Source of the DNA: Syntrophobacteria bacterium
GTDB lineage: Bacteria; Desulfobacterota; DSWW01
DNA: 6,840 nt
Assembly (NCBI GenBank): GCA_030145435.1
Contig: JAQYVQ010000240.1
Coordinates: 1-6,840, forward strand
Direction of reading: 5' to 3'
Shown: positions 1 to 6,117 of the stretch, one piece after another
Layout: every line of letters begins with the position of its first letter
How positions within the stretch are numbered: position 1 is the first letter of the stretch
The notes under the pieces: model-generated
The model's database searches: none
Told to the model about the DNA's origin: nothing
Seen by the model: only the letters and a program-made list of their open reading frames with translations
Position numbers and translations under genes: made by a program

Positions 1-639
1 GCCCAAACCTTCAACCCGGTTTTCCTCAGACGGTTCGTTCCATTCCCAGGTGTCACCGGACGGAGCCGTAAGCTTCACGTGGGGAGCATTTACCGGCACT
101 TCCAGTCCGCGACAGACAAAGGTCCAACCGAACGTATTCACTCCCAGCATGGCGATGTTCTTGATCCGATCCTTGTCGACGCGCTTGACCCCCAGCATGT
201 CATAGACTTCCTGCCCGTGCGCCCATGTCTCCATGAGCCGGGCCGTTATTTTGGACCGAACACTCATATCCGGGCCGGCCCATTTGACACGGGCTTTCGG
301 GTTGGCTGCCGCATATCGATCCGACATGGAAAGACAGAATGTGTGCCACTCGTTAAGCAGGTCCTTCCCCTTGAGACCTTTTATCCACGTGTTTTCGAAG
401 TCACGCAGGGAGCCCCCTACCACGTGAGTCGCCACTTGCTGCAGGAACTCGTCAAAGGCCGCGCTGTCCTTCAAGGTCAGGTCGGCAGCCCAATTCCACA
501 AGTGCAGATGGGTAAGCACGTCGTTGATCTTCCAGCCCTTGAACTGGGTCGCACGTTCGAGATCCTCGTCCTTCAGCGGCTCGAGCAATGCATAGAGTGC
601 TTCACTCTCATCCCGGAAATCAATCGCCTGTTGAATCAT
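1..639 (-). CDS. TIGR03084-like metal-binding protein (DinB/maleylpyruvate isomerase fold), 3' end outside the window
   Basis: The frame is open from ATG at 639 to the window edge, giving 213 residues (starting MIQQAIDFRDESEALYALL) with no stop, so the C-terminus is missing. The sequence resembles the DinB_2/MDMPI_N four-helix-bundle proteins, in particular the uncharacterised TIGR03084 group, which is usually about 250 residues. Visible landmarks are THLHLWNW (residues 43-50) and METWAHGQEVYDMLG (156-170). His44, Glu157 and His161 match in order and spacing (Glu-x3-His) the metal ligands of mycothiol-dependent maleylpyruvate isomerase, so a bound divalent metal is likely. No signal peptide or membrane segment is visible; it should be cytoplasmic. 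The start overlaps the end of the flavoprotein gene by 20 bases and has AAGGAG eight bases upstream, which points to translational coupling. Reaction and substrate are unknown. A thiol-dependent isomerase or transferase is possible from the fold, but mycothiol itself is actinobacterial and need not apply here. Confidence 0.85.
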   Translation of the reverse strand, partial: MIQQAIDFRDESEALYALLEPLKDEDLERATQFKGWKINDVLTHLHLWNWAADLTLKDSAAFDEFLQQVATHVVGGSLRDFENTWIKGLKGKDLLNEWHTFCLSMSDRYAAANPKARVKWAGPDMSVRSKITARLMETWAHGQEVYDMLGVKRVDKDRIKNIAMLGVNTFGWTFVCRGLEVPVNAPHVKLTAPSGDTWEWNEPSEENRVEGLG

Positions 640-1636
640 GATTCACGCTCCTTGTCTTGAGAAATTCCCAGCCGCCCAAGAGTTCTTCGGCTCCCTGGAC
701 AATACCATCCACCAGCTCCTTAACCGGCACCACCCGGTCGAGAACACCCACGGCCAGCGAAACGAGCTTACTCGGCTTTTCGCCCATCCATTCATCGTCA
801 AAGGCGAACTCGCCCGCCGGGTCGACGTCGGTCTTCCATGACGGATCCTTGAAGTTCACGCGCTCCACCATCCTGAGCCACTCCTCTACAGGCATTTGAT
901 CGCGCATGTCCATTGCTTCTTTGAAGGCCACCGGGTCCGGAGGAGACAGGACCTGGCTGCGAAGCTGAGGATGATAGGGTGAGGACCGGACGATCTTCTC
1001 CTTTGCCTTCTCGCCGAGCGGGCACTCGTCGGTGGCCATGAAGGCGGTTCCCATCATGATGGCTTCGGCCCCCATCCCAAGGGCCCCCAGGAATCCGTGG
1101 GCATCGCCGATGCCTCCGGCAGCTATGAAGGGAACCTCGAGCTCTCTCACCGCCTGGATCGTGGTTATCATTGTGGGCAATTGCTCAGGGCTCTTGAACC
1201 CGACACCTTCCAACCCCACAACGATGAGGGCGTCGGCCCCGAGCTTTTCCGCATGCACAGCGTCTCGGACTCTAGCACATTTGTGCACCCAGGTCAGTCC
1301 GGATTCCTTGATCCGGGGCGCCAGGGAATCAGGCTTGTAGCCGGCGGTTTCGACCGGCACCTCTTGTTCGATGCACACCTCCAGCATTTCCTCGATACCA
1401 GGGCAGACCCCGAAGCTCAGATTCACCCCGAACACCCCTTCGGTCGCGTCACGGCAGTTCCCGATCGCCTCCCGTAGCTTCTCCGGGGTCCGGTAGGCAG
1501 AAGCGGTAATGAGCCCGTACGCCCCCGTGTCGGCGACAGCCGCCGCAAACCTCCAGTTACCGATGCCGGCGTAGGCACCCTCCAAAATGGGGTACTTGCA
1601 GCCCAGCAGATCGGTCACCCGGGTCTTCCACTCCAT
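620..1636 (-). CDS. Nitronate monooxygenase / FabK-like TIM-barrel flavoprotein with altered active-site motif
   Basis: This 338-residue protein belongs to the 2-nitropropane dioxygenase/nitronate monooxygenase superfamily, FMN-binding TIM barrels that include nitronate monooxygenase and the enoyl-ACP reductase FabK. The N-terminal strand reads YPILEGAYAGIGN (residues 15-27), followed by AAAVADTGAYGLITA (31-45). The phosphate-binding region reads PFIAAGGIGD (169-178) and GAEAIMMGTAFMATDE (189-204), close to the family pattern AAGGI...GA..v.mGT.F..t.E. The usual EAGGH motif carrying the conserved histidine is replaced by GLEGVGFKSP (141-150), with Phe147 at the histidine position, so classical nitronate oxidation is doubtful. 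The reading frame can be extended to a TTG at 1663, but ATG at 1636 is preferred: it lies after the dehydrogenase stop and has GGAAGGA ten bases upstream. The gene sits four bases after the acyl-CoA dehydrogenase and overlaps the next gene by 20 bases. It may act on an acyl- or enoyl-CoA intermediate; this is inference from context. Confidence 0.85.
   Translation of the reverse strand: MEWKTRVTDLLGCKYPILEGAYAGIGNWRFAAAVADTGAYGLITASAYRTPEKLREAIGNCRDATEGVFGVNLSFGVCPGIEEMLEVCIEQEVPVETAGYKPDSLAPRIKESGLTWVHKCARVRDAVHAEKLGADALIVVGLEGVGFKSPEQLPTMITTIQAVRELEVPFIAAGGIGDAHGFLGALGMGAEAIMMGTAFMATDECPLGEKAKEKIVRSSPYHPQLRSQVLSPPDPVAFKEAMDMRDQMPVEEWLRMVERVNFKDPSWKTDVDPAGEFAFDDEWMGEKPSKLVSLAVGVLDRVVPVKELVDGIVQGAEELLGGWEFLKTRSVNHDSTGD
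648..653 (-). promoter_or_regulatory. Ribosome binding site of the TIGR03084-like gene
   Basis: AAGGAG on the minus strand lies eight bases before the ATG at 639, inside the 3' end of the preceding flavoprotein gene. It fixes the start and implies that the two overlapping genes are translated in a coupled way. Confidence 0.75.
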
Positions 1637-1640
1637 ATCG

Positions 1641-2810
1641 TTAGAGTCCTTCCATTCTTGCAATCACCTGGCACATGACCTCATCGGCCCCACCTCCGAC
1701 GGAGAATACCCGGCCATCACGGTAGTAACGTGTGATGAGTGTCTCGTTCATGAAGCCCATCCCGCCGTACATCTGCATGCAGCCTGTCGCCACTTCCTGA
1801 AAAAGCCTGGCCGCCTTCAGTTTTCCCATGGTGATCTCCTTGGTGGCATCCAAACCGGCTTGTTTCATCTTCACAATGTGATAGGTGAAGCGTTTCATGC
1901 ATTCGATCTCAGTGAGCCATTCTGCGATGCGGAACTGCAGGACCTGCTTCTTGATCAGCGGCTTGCCGAACACGATTCGTTGCCTGAGGTAGTCCACGGT
2001 CATATCGATCATATCCCGGGTGGTGATATAACCCGAAGGAAGAATGGAATACCGTTCGTGCTGGAACTGCTGCATTTGATAGATGAAACCCTCCCCTTCC
2101 TCGCCGATCAGGTTTTCGCCCGGCACACGGAGGTCGTCGAAGAACAGCTCGGCCGTGTCGCTGCTCCTCATGCCGAGCTTGTCCAGCTTCTTGCTGACCT
2201 CGAATCCGGGCAAGTCGGTTGGAACGACGAACAAGCTGTAACTATGGTACCCCGGGGCGTCGCTCGTTCTCGCCAGGAGGGTCATGAAGTCTGCCTGCGT
2301 ACCATTCGTGATGTATGTTTTGGAGCCATTGATGACGTAGGAGTCACCGTCTCTCTTCGCCGTCGTGGCCAGGGCCCCCACGTCCGAACCCGCCCCGGGT
2401 TCGGTGACCGCGATCGAGGTCACCATGTCGCCGGCAAGGGCCGGCTTCAGGTAGGTCTCCTTCAGATAGTCGCTCCCGAACTCGGCTATTGCAGGTGTCG
2501 CCATGTGCGTTTGGACAGCAATCGCGACCGGAATGCCAAGTCCCTTGATGTGTCCGAGTTCCTCGAGAAATACCAGCTCAAACCAGTAATCCAGTCCCTG
2601 CCCACCATACTTTTCATCGTACCGAATCCCCAGCAAACCGAGGTCGCCCAGTTTCTTGAAGAGATCGTGAAGGGGCGGCAGGCCCGTTTCCTCCCATTCC
2701 TCCATGTTCGCATTGATCTCTTTTGCAACAAAATCCTTGACCGTTTGCCGGAGTATGTCATGGTCCTCGTTGAAATACATTTCGTCCGGGTGCGTGATCT
2801 TCTCTGCCAT
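1641..2810 (-). CDS. Acyl-CoA dehydrogenase, full length, catalytic Glu at the IVD/LCAD-type position
   Basis: A complete 389-residue FAD-dependent acyl-CoA dehydrogenase, the normal family length. It would oxidise an acyl-CoA to the trans-2-enoyl-CoA and pass electrons to electron-transfer flavoprotein in the cytoplasm. An N-terminal helical domain (about 12-126) includes GIRYDEKYGGQGLD. The beta domain follows with signature TSIAVTEPGAGSD (131-143) and NGSKTYITNG (161-170). The C-terminal helical domain has RIVFGKPLIKKQ (278-289) and the FAD-contact motif QMYGGMGF (346-353). Where short- and medium-chain enzymes carry catalytic Glu in EGT, this protein reads GGGADE (372-377). Instead, Glu252 in FQHERYS (249-255) occupies the helix position used by isovaleryl-CoA and long-chain acyl-CoA dehydrogenases. 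That suggests a branched or longer acyl substrate but does not identify it. The start ATG 2810 has GGAAGGAG six bases upstream. The gene follows the ligase by 29 bases. Confidence 0.95.
   Translation of the reverse strand: MAEKITHPDEMYFNEDHDILRQTVKDFVAKEINANMEEWEETGLPPLHDLFKKLGDLGLLGIRYDEKYGGQGLDYWFELVFLEELGHIKGLGIPVAIAVQTHMATPAIAEFGSDYLKETYLKPALAGDMVTSIAVTEPGAGSDVGALATTAKRDGDSYVINGSKTYITNGTQADFMTLLARTSDAPGYHSYSLFVVPTDLPGFEVSKKLDKLGMRSSDTAELFFDDLRVPGENLIGEEGEGFIYQMQQFQHERYSILPSGYITTRDMIDMTVDYLRQRIVFGKPLIKKQVLQFRIAEWLTEIECMKRFTYHIVKMKQAGLDATKEITMGKLKAARLFQEVATGCMQMYGGMGFMNETLITRYYRDGRVFSVGGGADEVMCQVIARMEGL
1647..1653 (-). promoter_or_regulatory. Ribosome binding site deciding the flavoprotein start
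   Basis: GGAAGGA on the minus strand lies ten bases upstream of ATG 1636, within the last codons of the acyl-CoA dehydrogenase gene. It supports ATG 1636 over the TTG at 1663, which would add nine residues and overlap the upstream gene. Confidence 0.65.
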
Positions 2811-2816
2811 ACTCTG

Positions 2817-2824
2817 CTCCTTCC
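2817..2824 (-). promoter_or_regulatory. Strong ribosome binding site of the acyl-CoA dehydrogenase
   Basis: GGAAGGAG on the minus strand, six bases before ATG 2810, is the strongest Shine-Dalgarno sequence in the window. A nearby upstream ATG at 2830 is in another frame and lacks such spacing. Confidence 0.75.
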
Positions 2825-2839
2825 TTTCATCAGGCTGGT

Positions 2840-4507
2840 TCAGACCCGAAGGGCCTTCTTGTTCACCTTTCCCACCGCGGTGAGGGGCATGGCGTCCACG
2901 ATTTCTATGATCTTGGGCACCTTGTATGGCGCCAGCTTTTCACAGGCAAAGGCTGTAACTTCCTCCCTGATTTCGTCATCCGACCGATCCATGTAGGCTT
3001 CGCTCTTCTGGACAATCAGTTTCACGAGTTCGCTTCCCGGGCGCTCGGGATTCGCCACGCCGACGATCGCACAGAGCATAATGGCCGGGTGCTCGTACAA
3101 CTTTCCTTCCACTTCCGTAGAAAAGACCTTGTATCCACCCACAACGACCATGTCCTTCAACCGATCTACCACCCAGATGTAGCCGTCCTCGTCCATGTAA
3201 CCCACATCCCCGGTGTGCATCCATAGCTTGCCGTCGTGTTCGCGCAGGGCATGGGCGGTTTCCTCGGGCTTGTTGTGGTAGCCCTTCATGACCTGTGGTC
3301 CATGTACGATGATCTCGCCGGGTTCCCCCAGGGGCATTTCCTGGTCCCCGGTTTCAACGTCCATGATCTTGACAAGGGTGGACGGGACCGGCACGCCCAC
3401 GGACCCGACCTTCTTCCTCCCCTTGAAGGGGTTGATGGTGAACATGGGGCTGCACTCGGTCATGGCCAGCCCTTCGGTCACCTTCCCCTTGCCGACCAGT
3501 TCTTCGACAGAGTTCATTCCTTCCACGGAAAAAGGGGCCGAACCGGAAAAACATTTTCTCATTGAGGAGAAATCCAGTTGACGAAAGGACTCTTCGTTCA
3601 TGAGCATGGTGTAGAGCGAGGGGGACAAGACGCCCCAGGTCGGTTTCAGCGCATCCCATTCCTTGATCAAGTGCTCGAGGTCCCTCGGATTGGGGATCAA
3701 GGTCTGTTCGGCACCAAGGTGCAAGTTCACACAACAAACCATGATGCCTGCCACATGGAACAAGGGAAAGGCGGCAAGATTTCGCTCCGCGCCTAGTTCC
3801 ATTTCAAGCCACGCATTGAATTGGGCCAGGTTGGCCAGCATGTTTCCGTTGGTCAGAACCGCGCCTTTCGGCACGCCGGTGGTGCCGCCCGTGTAGAGAA
3901 TGAAGGCCGGGTCTTCCCGAGTCAGATCCACGGGCCGTGCCTCAGGCGGATAGGCCCGGCAGAAATCCACGAAGGACATGACCTCCTTACCTTCTACAGG
4001 CGAACCCTTTGGGGTCGCATCGGCTTCGGAGAGAAGATCGAACGCCCCGGCCACGAGCACGATTCGGAGGTTGTCCACCCTGTCCGCGGTCTTCAAGAAC
4101 ACGTTTTCGAACATCATGTCCAGGGAGACCATAGCCTTAGCCCCGGAGTCGTTCAATTGATAGGCCATTTCATCCGGGGTGAACAACGGCGACAGCCCGG
4201 TAACAATGCATCCCGCCTTGAGCGCGCCGATGATAGCGATGACATGCTGCGGGATATTGGGCATGTTCAAGGCGATCACGTCACCTTTTCCAAAACCCTT
4301 CTCGGCCAGTCCCCTCGCAAAACGGTCGGCCCACCCCATCAGTTCCCGGTAGCTCAGCTGTATGCCCAGGTAATTCAAGGCCGGCCGGTCGGCATACCGG
4401 CTGCCGCTCTCTTCAAAAATCTGAGTGAGCGACTGACCATAGATCTCAACCTCAGGACCTACGCCCGGATCATAGTTCTTGAGCCAAACATTCGGATCAT
4501 AGATCAT
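2840..4507 (-). CDS. AMP-forming acyl-CoA synthetase (medium/long-chain fatty-acid-CoA ligase type)
   Basis: A complete 555-residue member of the ANL adenylate-forming family, which activates a carboxylic acid with ATP to an acyl-AMP and then to an acyl-CoA. The ATP-binding P-loop reads YTGGTTGVPKGA (205-216). The adenine-binding A5 motif is GLAMTECSP (346-354). The ribose-binding A7 motif is MHTGDVGYMDEDGY (430-443) with Asp434. The hinge A8 motif is DRLKDMVVVGGYKV (448-461). The catalytic A10 lysine is Lys547 in PLTAVGKVNK (541-550). Length and motifs fit fatty-acid-CoA ligases and not amino-acid adenylation domains; no carrier domain is attached. ATG 4507 is chosen because GAAGGGGG lies six bases upstream and an in-frame TGA lies 13 to 15 bases upstream, excluding extension. 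It is the first gene after the repeat-filled gap and lies 29 bases before the dehydrogenase, so it probably makes that enzyme's substrate. Chain length and substrate cannot be told from the sequence. Confidence 0.95.
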   Translation of the reverse strand: MIYDPNVWLKNYDPGVGPEVEIYGQSLTQIFEESGSRYADRPALNYLGIQLSYRELMGWADRFARGLAEKGFGKGDVIALNMPNIPQHVIAIIGALKAGCIVTGLSPLFTPDEMAYQLNDSGAKAMVSLDMMFENVFLKTADRVDNLRIVLVAGAFDLLSEADATPKGSPVEGKEVMSFVDFCRAYPPEARPVDLTREDPAFILYTGGTTGVPKGAVLTNGNMLANLAQFNAWLEMELGAERNLAAFPLFHVAGIMVCCVNLHLGAEQTLIPNPRDLEHLIKEWDALKPTWGVLSPSLYTMLMNEESFRQLDFSSMRKCFSGSAPFSVEGMNSVEELVGKGKVTEGLAMTECSPMFTINPFKGRKKVGSVGVPVPSTLVKIMDVETGDQEMPLGEPGEIIVHGPQVMKGYHNKPEETAHALREHDGKLWMHTGDVGYMDEDGYIWVVDRLKDMVVVGGYKVFSTEVEGKLYEHPAIMLCAIVGVANPERPGSELVKLIVQKSEAYMDRSDDEIREEVTAFACEKLAPYKVPKIIEIVDAMPLTAVGKVNKKALRV

Positions 4508-4513
4508 GGCGGG

Positions 4514-4521
4514 CCCCCTTC
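4514..4521 (-). promoter_or_regulatory. Ribosome binding site of the acyl-CoA synthetase
   Basis: GAAGGGGG on the minus strand, six bases before ATG 4507. An in-frame stop codon overlaps its 5' end, so no longer form of the ligase is possible. Confidence 0.65.
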
Positions 4522-4551
4522 AGGTCTATATCCTTTTCAAACGCCTTCATT

Positions 4552-4634
4552 CCCTCTCCCTTGAGGGAGAGGGTCAGGGTGAGGGTGTCACAGAGGCTCC
4601 GCTCATCCTGACCTTCTCCCCAGAGGGGAGAAGG
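4552..4634. repeat. REP-like inverted pair of palindromes (REPIN/BIME-style) between accC and the acyl-CoA synthetase gene
   Basis: Three stems can be drawn. The first is CCCTCTCCC (4552-4560) with GGGAGAGGG (4565-4573) across the loop TTGA. The second is CCTTCTCCCC (4612-4621) with GGGGAGAAGG (4625-4634) across the loop AGA. Between them TCAGGGTGAG (4574-4583) pairs with CTCATCCTGA (4602-4611), ten pairs with one G-T. The right half read on the minus strand is a diverged copy of the left half: a G/C-rich hairpin followed by TCAGG(G/A)TGAG. Two such units in inverted orientation around a short spacer have the architecture of REPIN/BIME elements mobilised by REP-associated transposases. No transposase is encoded here. 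In the transcript it would form a strong cloverleaf-like structure between the two operon halves. There is no T-tract after either hairpin, so a classical rho-independent terminator is unlikely; stabilising upstream mRNA or weakening readthrough is possible. Confidence 0.75.
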
Positions 4635-4640
4635 AATTGC

Positions 4641-4715
4641 CGATTGAGACCAGGAGATTGCTTCGGTCGCTTTCGCTCCCTCGCAAGGTCCGCTAGGGCA
4701 CCTCGGCCTCAATCG
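4641..4715. repeat. Second, different imperfect inverted repeat whose end overlaps the accC stop codon
   Basis: CGATTGAG at 4641-4648 is matched by CTCAATCG at 4708-4715, extending inward with one mismatch (CGATTGAGACC against GGCCTCAATCG). Inside is GAGATTGCTTCGGTCGC (4654-4670) followed by TTTCGCTCCCTCGCAA (4671-4686), which resembles a degenerate form of the intergenic repeat GAGATTGCTTCG...CTCGCAATGAC that I recall from many bacterial genomes. The right end contains the last Asp codon and the TGA stop of the biotin carboxylase gene. I cannot tell from one copy whether it is a mobile repeat. Confidence 0.5.
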
Positions 4716-6088
4716 TCATCATCCTCGTCGTCGTCATCATCGTCATCGTCCGGAACAAATTTCTTCACGTAACCCGTGTGGATGTCCCCTTCTTGAAAGG
4801 CGGGGTCGTCCATGATCTTCAGATACAAGGGGATGGTCGTCTTCACCGGTTGAATCGTGAACTCCAGAAGTGCTCTCTTGAGCACCCGAATCGCCCCTTC
4901 CCGGGTCAGGTCGTACCCTACGAGCTTGGCCACCAGGGAATCGTAAAAGATCGGCAGCACATATCCCTGATACAGGTGAGTGTCCAAGCGCACACCGAAT
5001 CCCCCCGGAGGGATGTATTCTTCGATGGTCCCGGGGCACGGCATGAAGTTGAAGTCCGGGTCTTCGGCGTTGATCCGGCACTCGATGGCCCAACCCTTGA
5101 GATTCAAGTCGTCGAAGGTGTAGTCGAGCTTGCCACCGTCGGCCAGCCGTATTTGCTCTTTCACCAGGTCCACACCGGTGACCATCTCCGTGACAGGGTG
5201 TTCTACCTGTATGCGGGCGTTGATCTCCATGAAGAAGAAGTTGCCTTCCCGGTCGAGCAGGAATTCCACGGTGCCGGCATTGAAGTAGTCCACCGCCCTG
5301 GCCGCGTCGATAGCGGCCCGGCCCATGGCCTCCCGGAGTTGAGGTGTCACGGCCGGAGAGGGCGATTCTTCGATAAGCTTTTGGTAGCGCCTCTGAATCG
5401 AGCACTCCCTTTCGCCCAGGTGGATCACGTTCCCATACTTGTCGCCCAAGACCTGGAACTCGATGTGCCTCGGATCGACCAGGCATTTCTCTACATACAG
5501 CGTGTCGTCGCCGAAAGCAGCGTTGACTTCCGCTTTTGCGATCAAAAAATCCTCGCGCAGGACCTCTTCGTCAGGACAGATGCGAATGCCTCGACCGCCG
5601 CCGCCTGCCGCGGCCTTGATCATAACCGGATATCCGATCTCGGAAGCGAAAACGGCCGCATCGTCAACCGAGGCCACCCCGCCCGGGCTGGACGGAACGA
5701 TGGGCACGCCGGCCTGGTTGATGATCGTCTTGGCCCGTATCTTGTCACCGGCCAGCTCGAGGGTCTCCGGAGCAGGGCCGATGAAGACCAGGCCGGCATC
5801 CCGGCAGGCCCGGGCGAACTCCCCGCTTTCTGCCAGATAACCATAGCCCGGATGCACGGCCTCTGCCCCTGACTTCTTTGCCGCCTCGATGATGGCCTCC
5901 ATGTTGAGATAACTCTTGGCGCTCATGGGCGGCCCGATGCAAACGCTCTCGTCGGCATGACGGACGTGCAGGCTGTCGGCGTCCGCCTCGGAATACACAG
6001 CCACGCTCGTGATGCCCAGGTCTCTGGTCGCGCGGATGACCCGGAGGGCAATCTCACCCCTGTTGGCAATCAGTATCTTGGAAAACAT
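4709..6088 (-). CDS. accC: Biotin carboxylase subunit (AccC type) with acidic C-terminal tail
   Basis: A 459-residue ATP-grasp biotin carboxylase, which uses ATP and bicarbonate to carboxylate biotin on a carrier protein. The family's usual length is about 445-450. The N-terminal biotin carboxylase fold starts ILIANRGEIALR (5-16). ATP-binding and catalytic residues fall at or within one position of the E. coli AccC numbering: Lys116, Lys158, the glycine-rich loop AGGGGRG (160-166), Glu200 and Lys201, Lys237 in RRYQK, Glu275, Glu288 and Arg292 in MEINARIQVEHP (287-298), Glu296 and Arg338. All key residues are present. No biotinyl domain is attached, so a separate carrier and a carboxyltransferase are needed; neither is in the window. 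The context of dehydrogenases and a ligase favours an acyl-CoA carboxylase (propionyl-, methylcrotonyl- or geranyl-CoA type) over housekeeping acetyl-CoA carboxylase. The protein ends with eight Asp, one Glu and four Asp (447-459), absent from most relatives I know. Start ATG 6088 has AGAAGGA nine bases upstream, and the gene follows the previous one by 29 bases. Confidence 0.95.
   Translation of the reverse strand: MFSKILIANRGEIALRVIRATRDLGITSVAVYSEADADSLHVRHADESVCIGPPMSAKSYLNMEAIIEAAKKSGAEAVHPGYGYLAESGEFARACRDAGLVFIGPAPETLELAGDKIRAKTIINQAGVPIVPSSPGGVASVDDAAVFASEIGYPVMIKAAAGGGGRGIRICPDEEVLREDFLIAKAEVNAAFGDDTLYVEKCLVDPRHIEFQVLGDKYGNVIHLGERECSIQRRYQKLIEESPSPAVTPQLREAMGRAAIDAARAVDYFNAGTVEFLLDREGNFFFMEINARIQVEHPVTEMVTGVDLVKEQIRLADGGKLDYTFDDLNLKGWAIECRINAEDPDFNFMPCPGTIEEYIPPGGFGVRLDTHLYQGYVLPIFYDSLVAKLVGYDLTREGAIRVLKRALLEFTIQPVKTTIPLYLKIMDDPAFQEGDIHTGYVKKFVPDDDDDDDDEDDDD
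4712..4750 (-). repeat. GAY trinucleotide tract encoding a 13-residue Asp/Glu tail
   Basis: Thirteen consecutive acidic codons, a mixture of GAC and GAT with one GAG, close the biotin carboxylase gene right after KKFVP. The tract is an imperfect trinucleotide repeat, so replication slippage could change tail length in steps of one residue without shifting the frame. The mixed codons make it less slippage-prone than a pure repeat and suggest it is not brand new. Confidence 0.85.
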
Positions 6089-6097
6089 CCCTCTACA

Positions 6098-6104
6098 TCC
6101 TTCT
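6098..6104 (-). promoter_or_regulatory. Ribosome binding site of the biotin carboxylase gene
   Basis: AGAAGGA on the minus strand, nine bases before ATG 6088, in the 29-base gap after the upstream dehydrogenase stop. The gap is too short to hold an obvious promoter, supporting co-transcription. Confidence 0.6.
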
Positions 6105-6117
6105 GTATTGCCCTGTC

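Noticed and set aside
79..660. A 193-codon open frame on the plus strand
   Set aside because: It is antisense to the TIGR03084-like gene, which has family motifs and a proper ribosome binding site. The true gene is easily missed because it has no stop codon inside the window.
1637..1663. Upstream TTG start for the flavoprotein adding nine residues
   Set aside because: The extra residues overlap the dehydrogenase gene and do not look like the family N-terminus. ATG 1636 has a good Shine-Dalgarno sequence.
1587..2996. A 469-codon open frame on the plus strand
   Set aside because: It is antisense to a convincing acyl-CoA dehydrogenase and runs into the ligase. Its translation shows no recognisable domain and it has no good ribosome binding site; it is a by-product of codon bias.
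3821..4564. A 247-codon open frame on the plus strand
   Set aside because: It is antisense to the N-terminal half of the acyl-CoA synthetase, with no motif of its own.
4612..4634. Rho-independent terminator after accC
   Set aside because: The stem is strong, but no T-rich tract follows it on the minus strand, and an inverted relative sits beside it, so a repeat element explains it better.
4552..4715. CRISPR array or tRNA-like cloverleaf in the intergenic gap
   Set aside because: There are no regularly spaced direct repeats, no anticodon arm, and no CCA-compatible acceptor stem; the palindromes are inverted copies.
4506..4772. Plus-strand open frame ending in a poly-serine stretch
   Set aside because: The serine run is merely the complement of the Asp codons in accC, and the rest crosses the palindromic repeats.
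4778..5872. A 364-codon open frame on the plus strand
   Set aside because: It is exactly antisense to the fully conserved biotin carboxylase gene and has no recognisable motifs.
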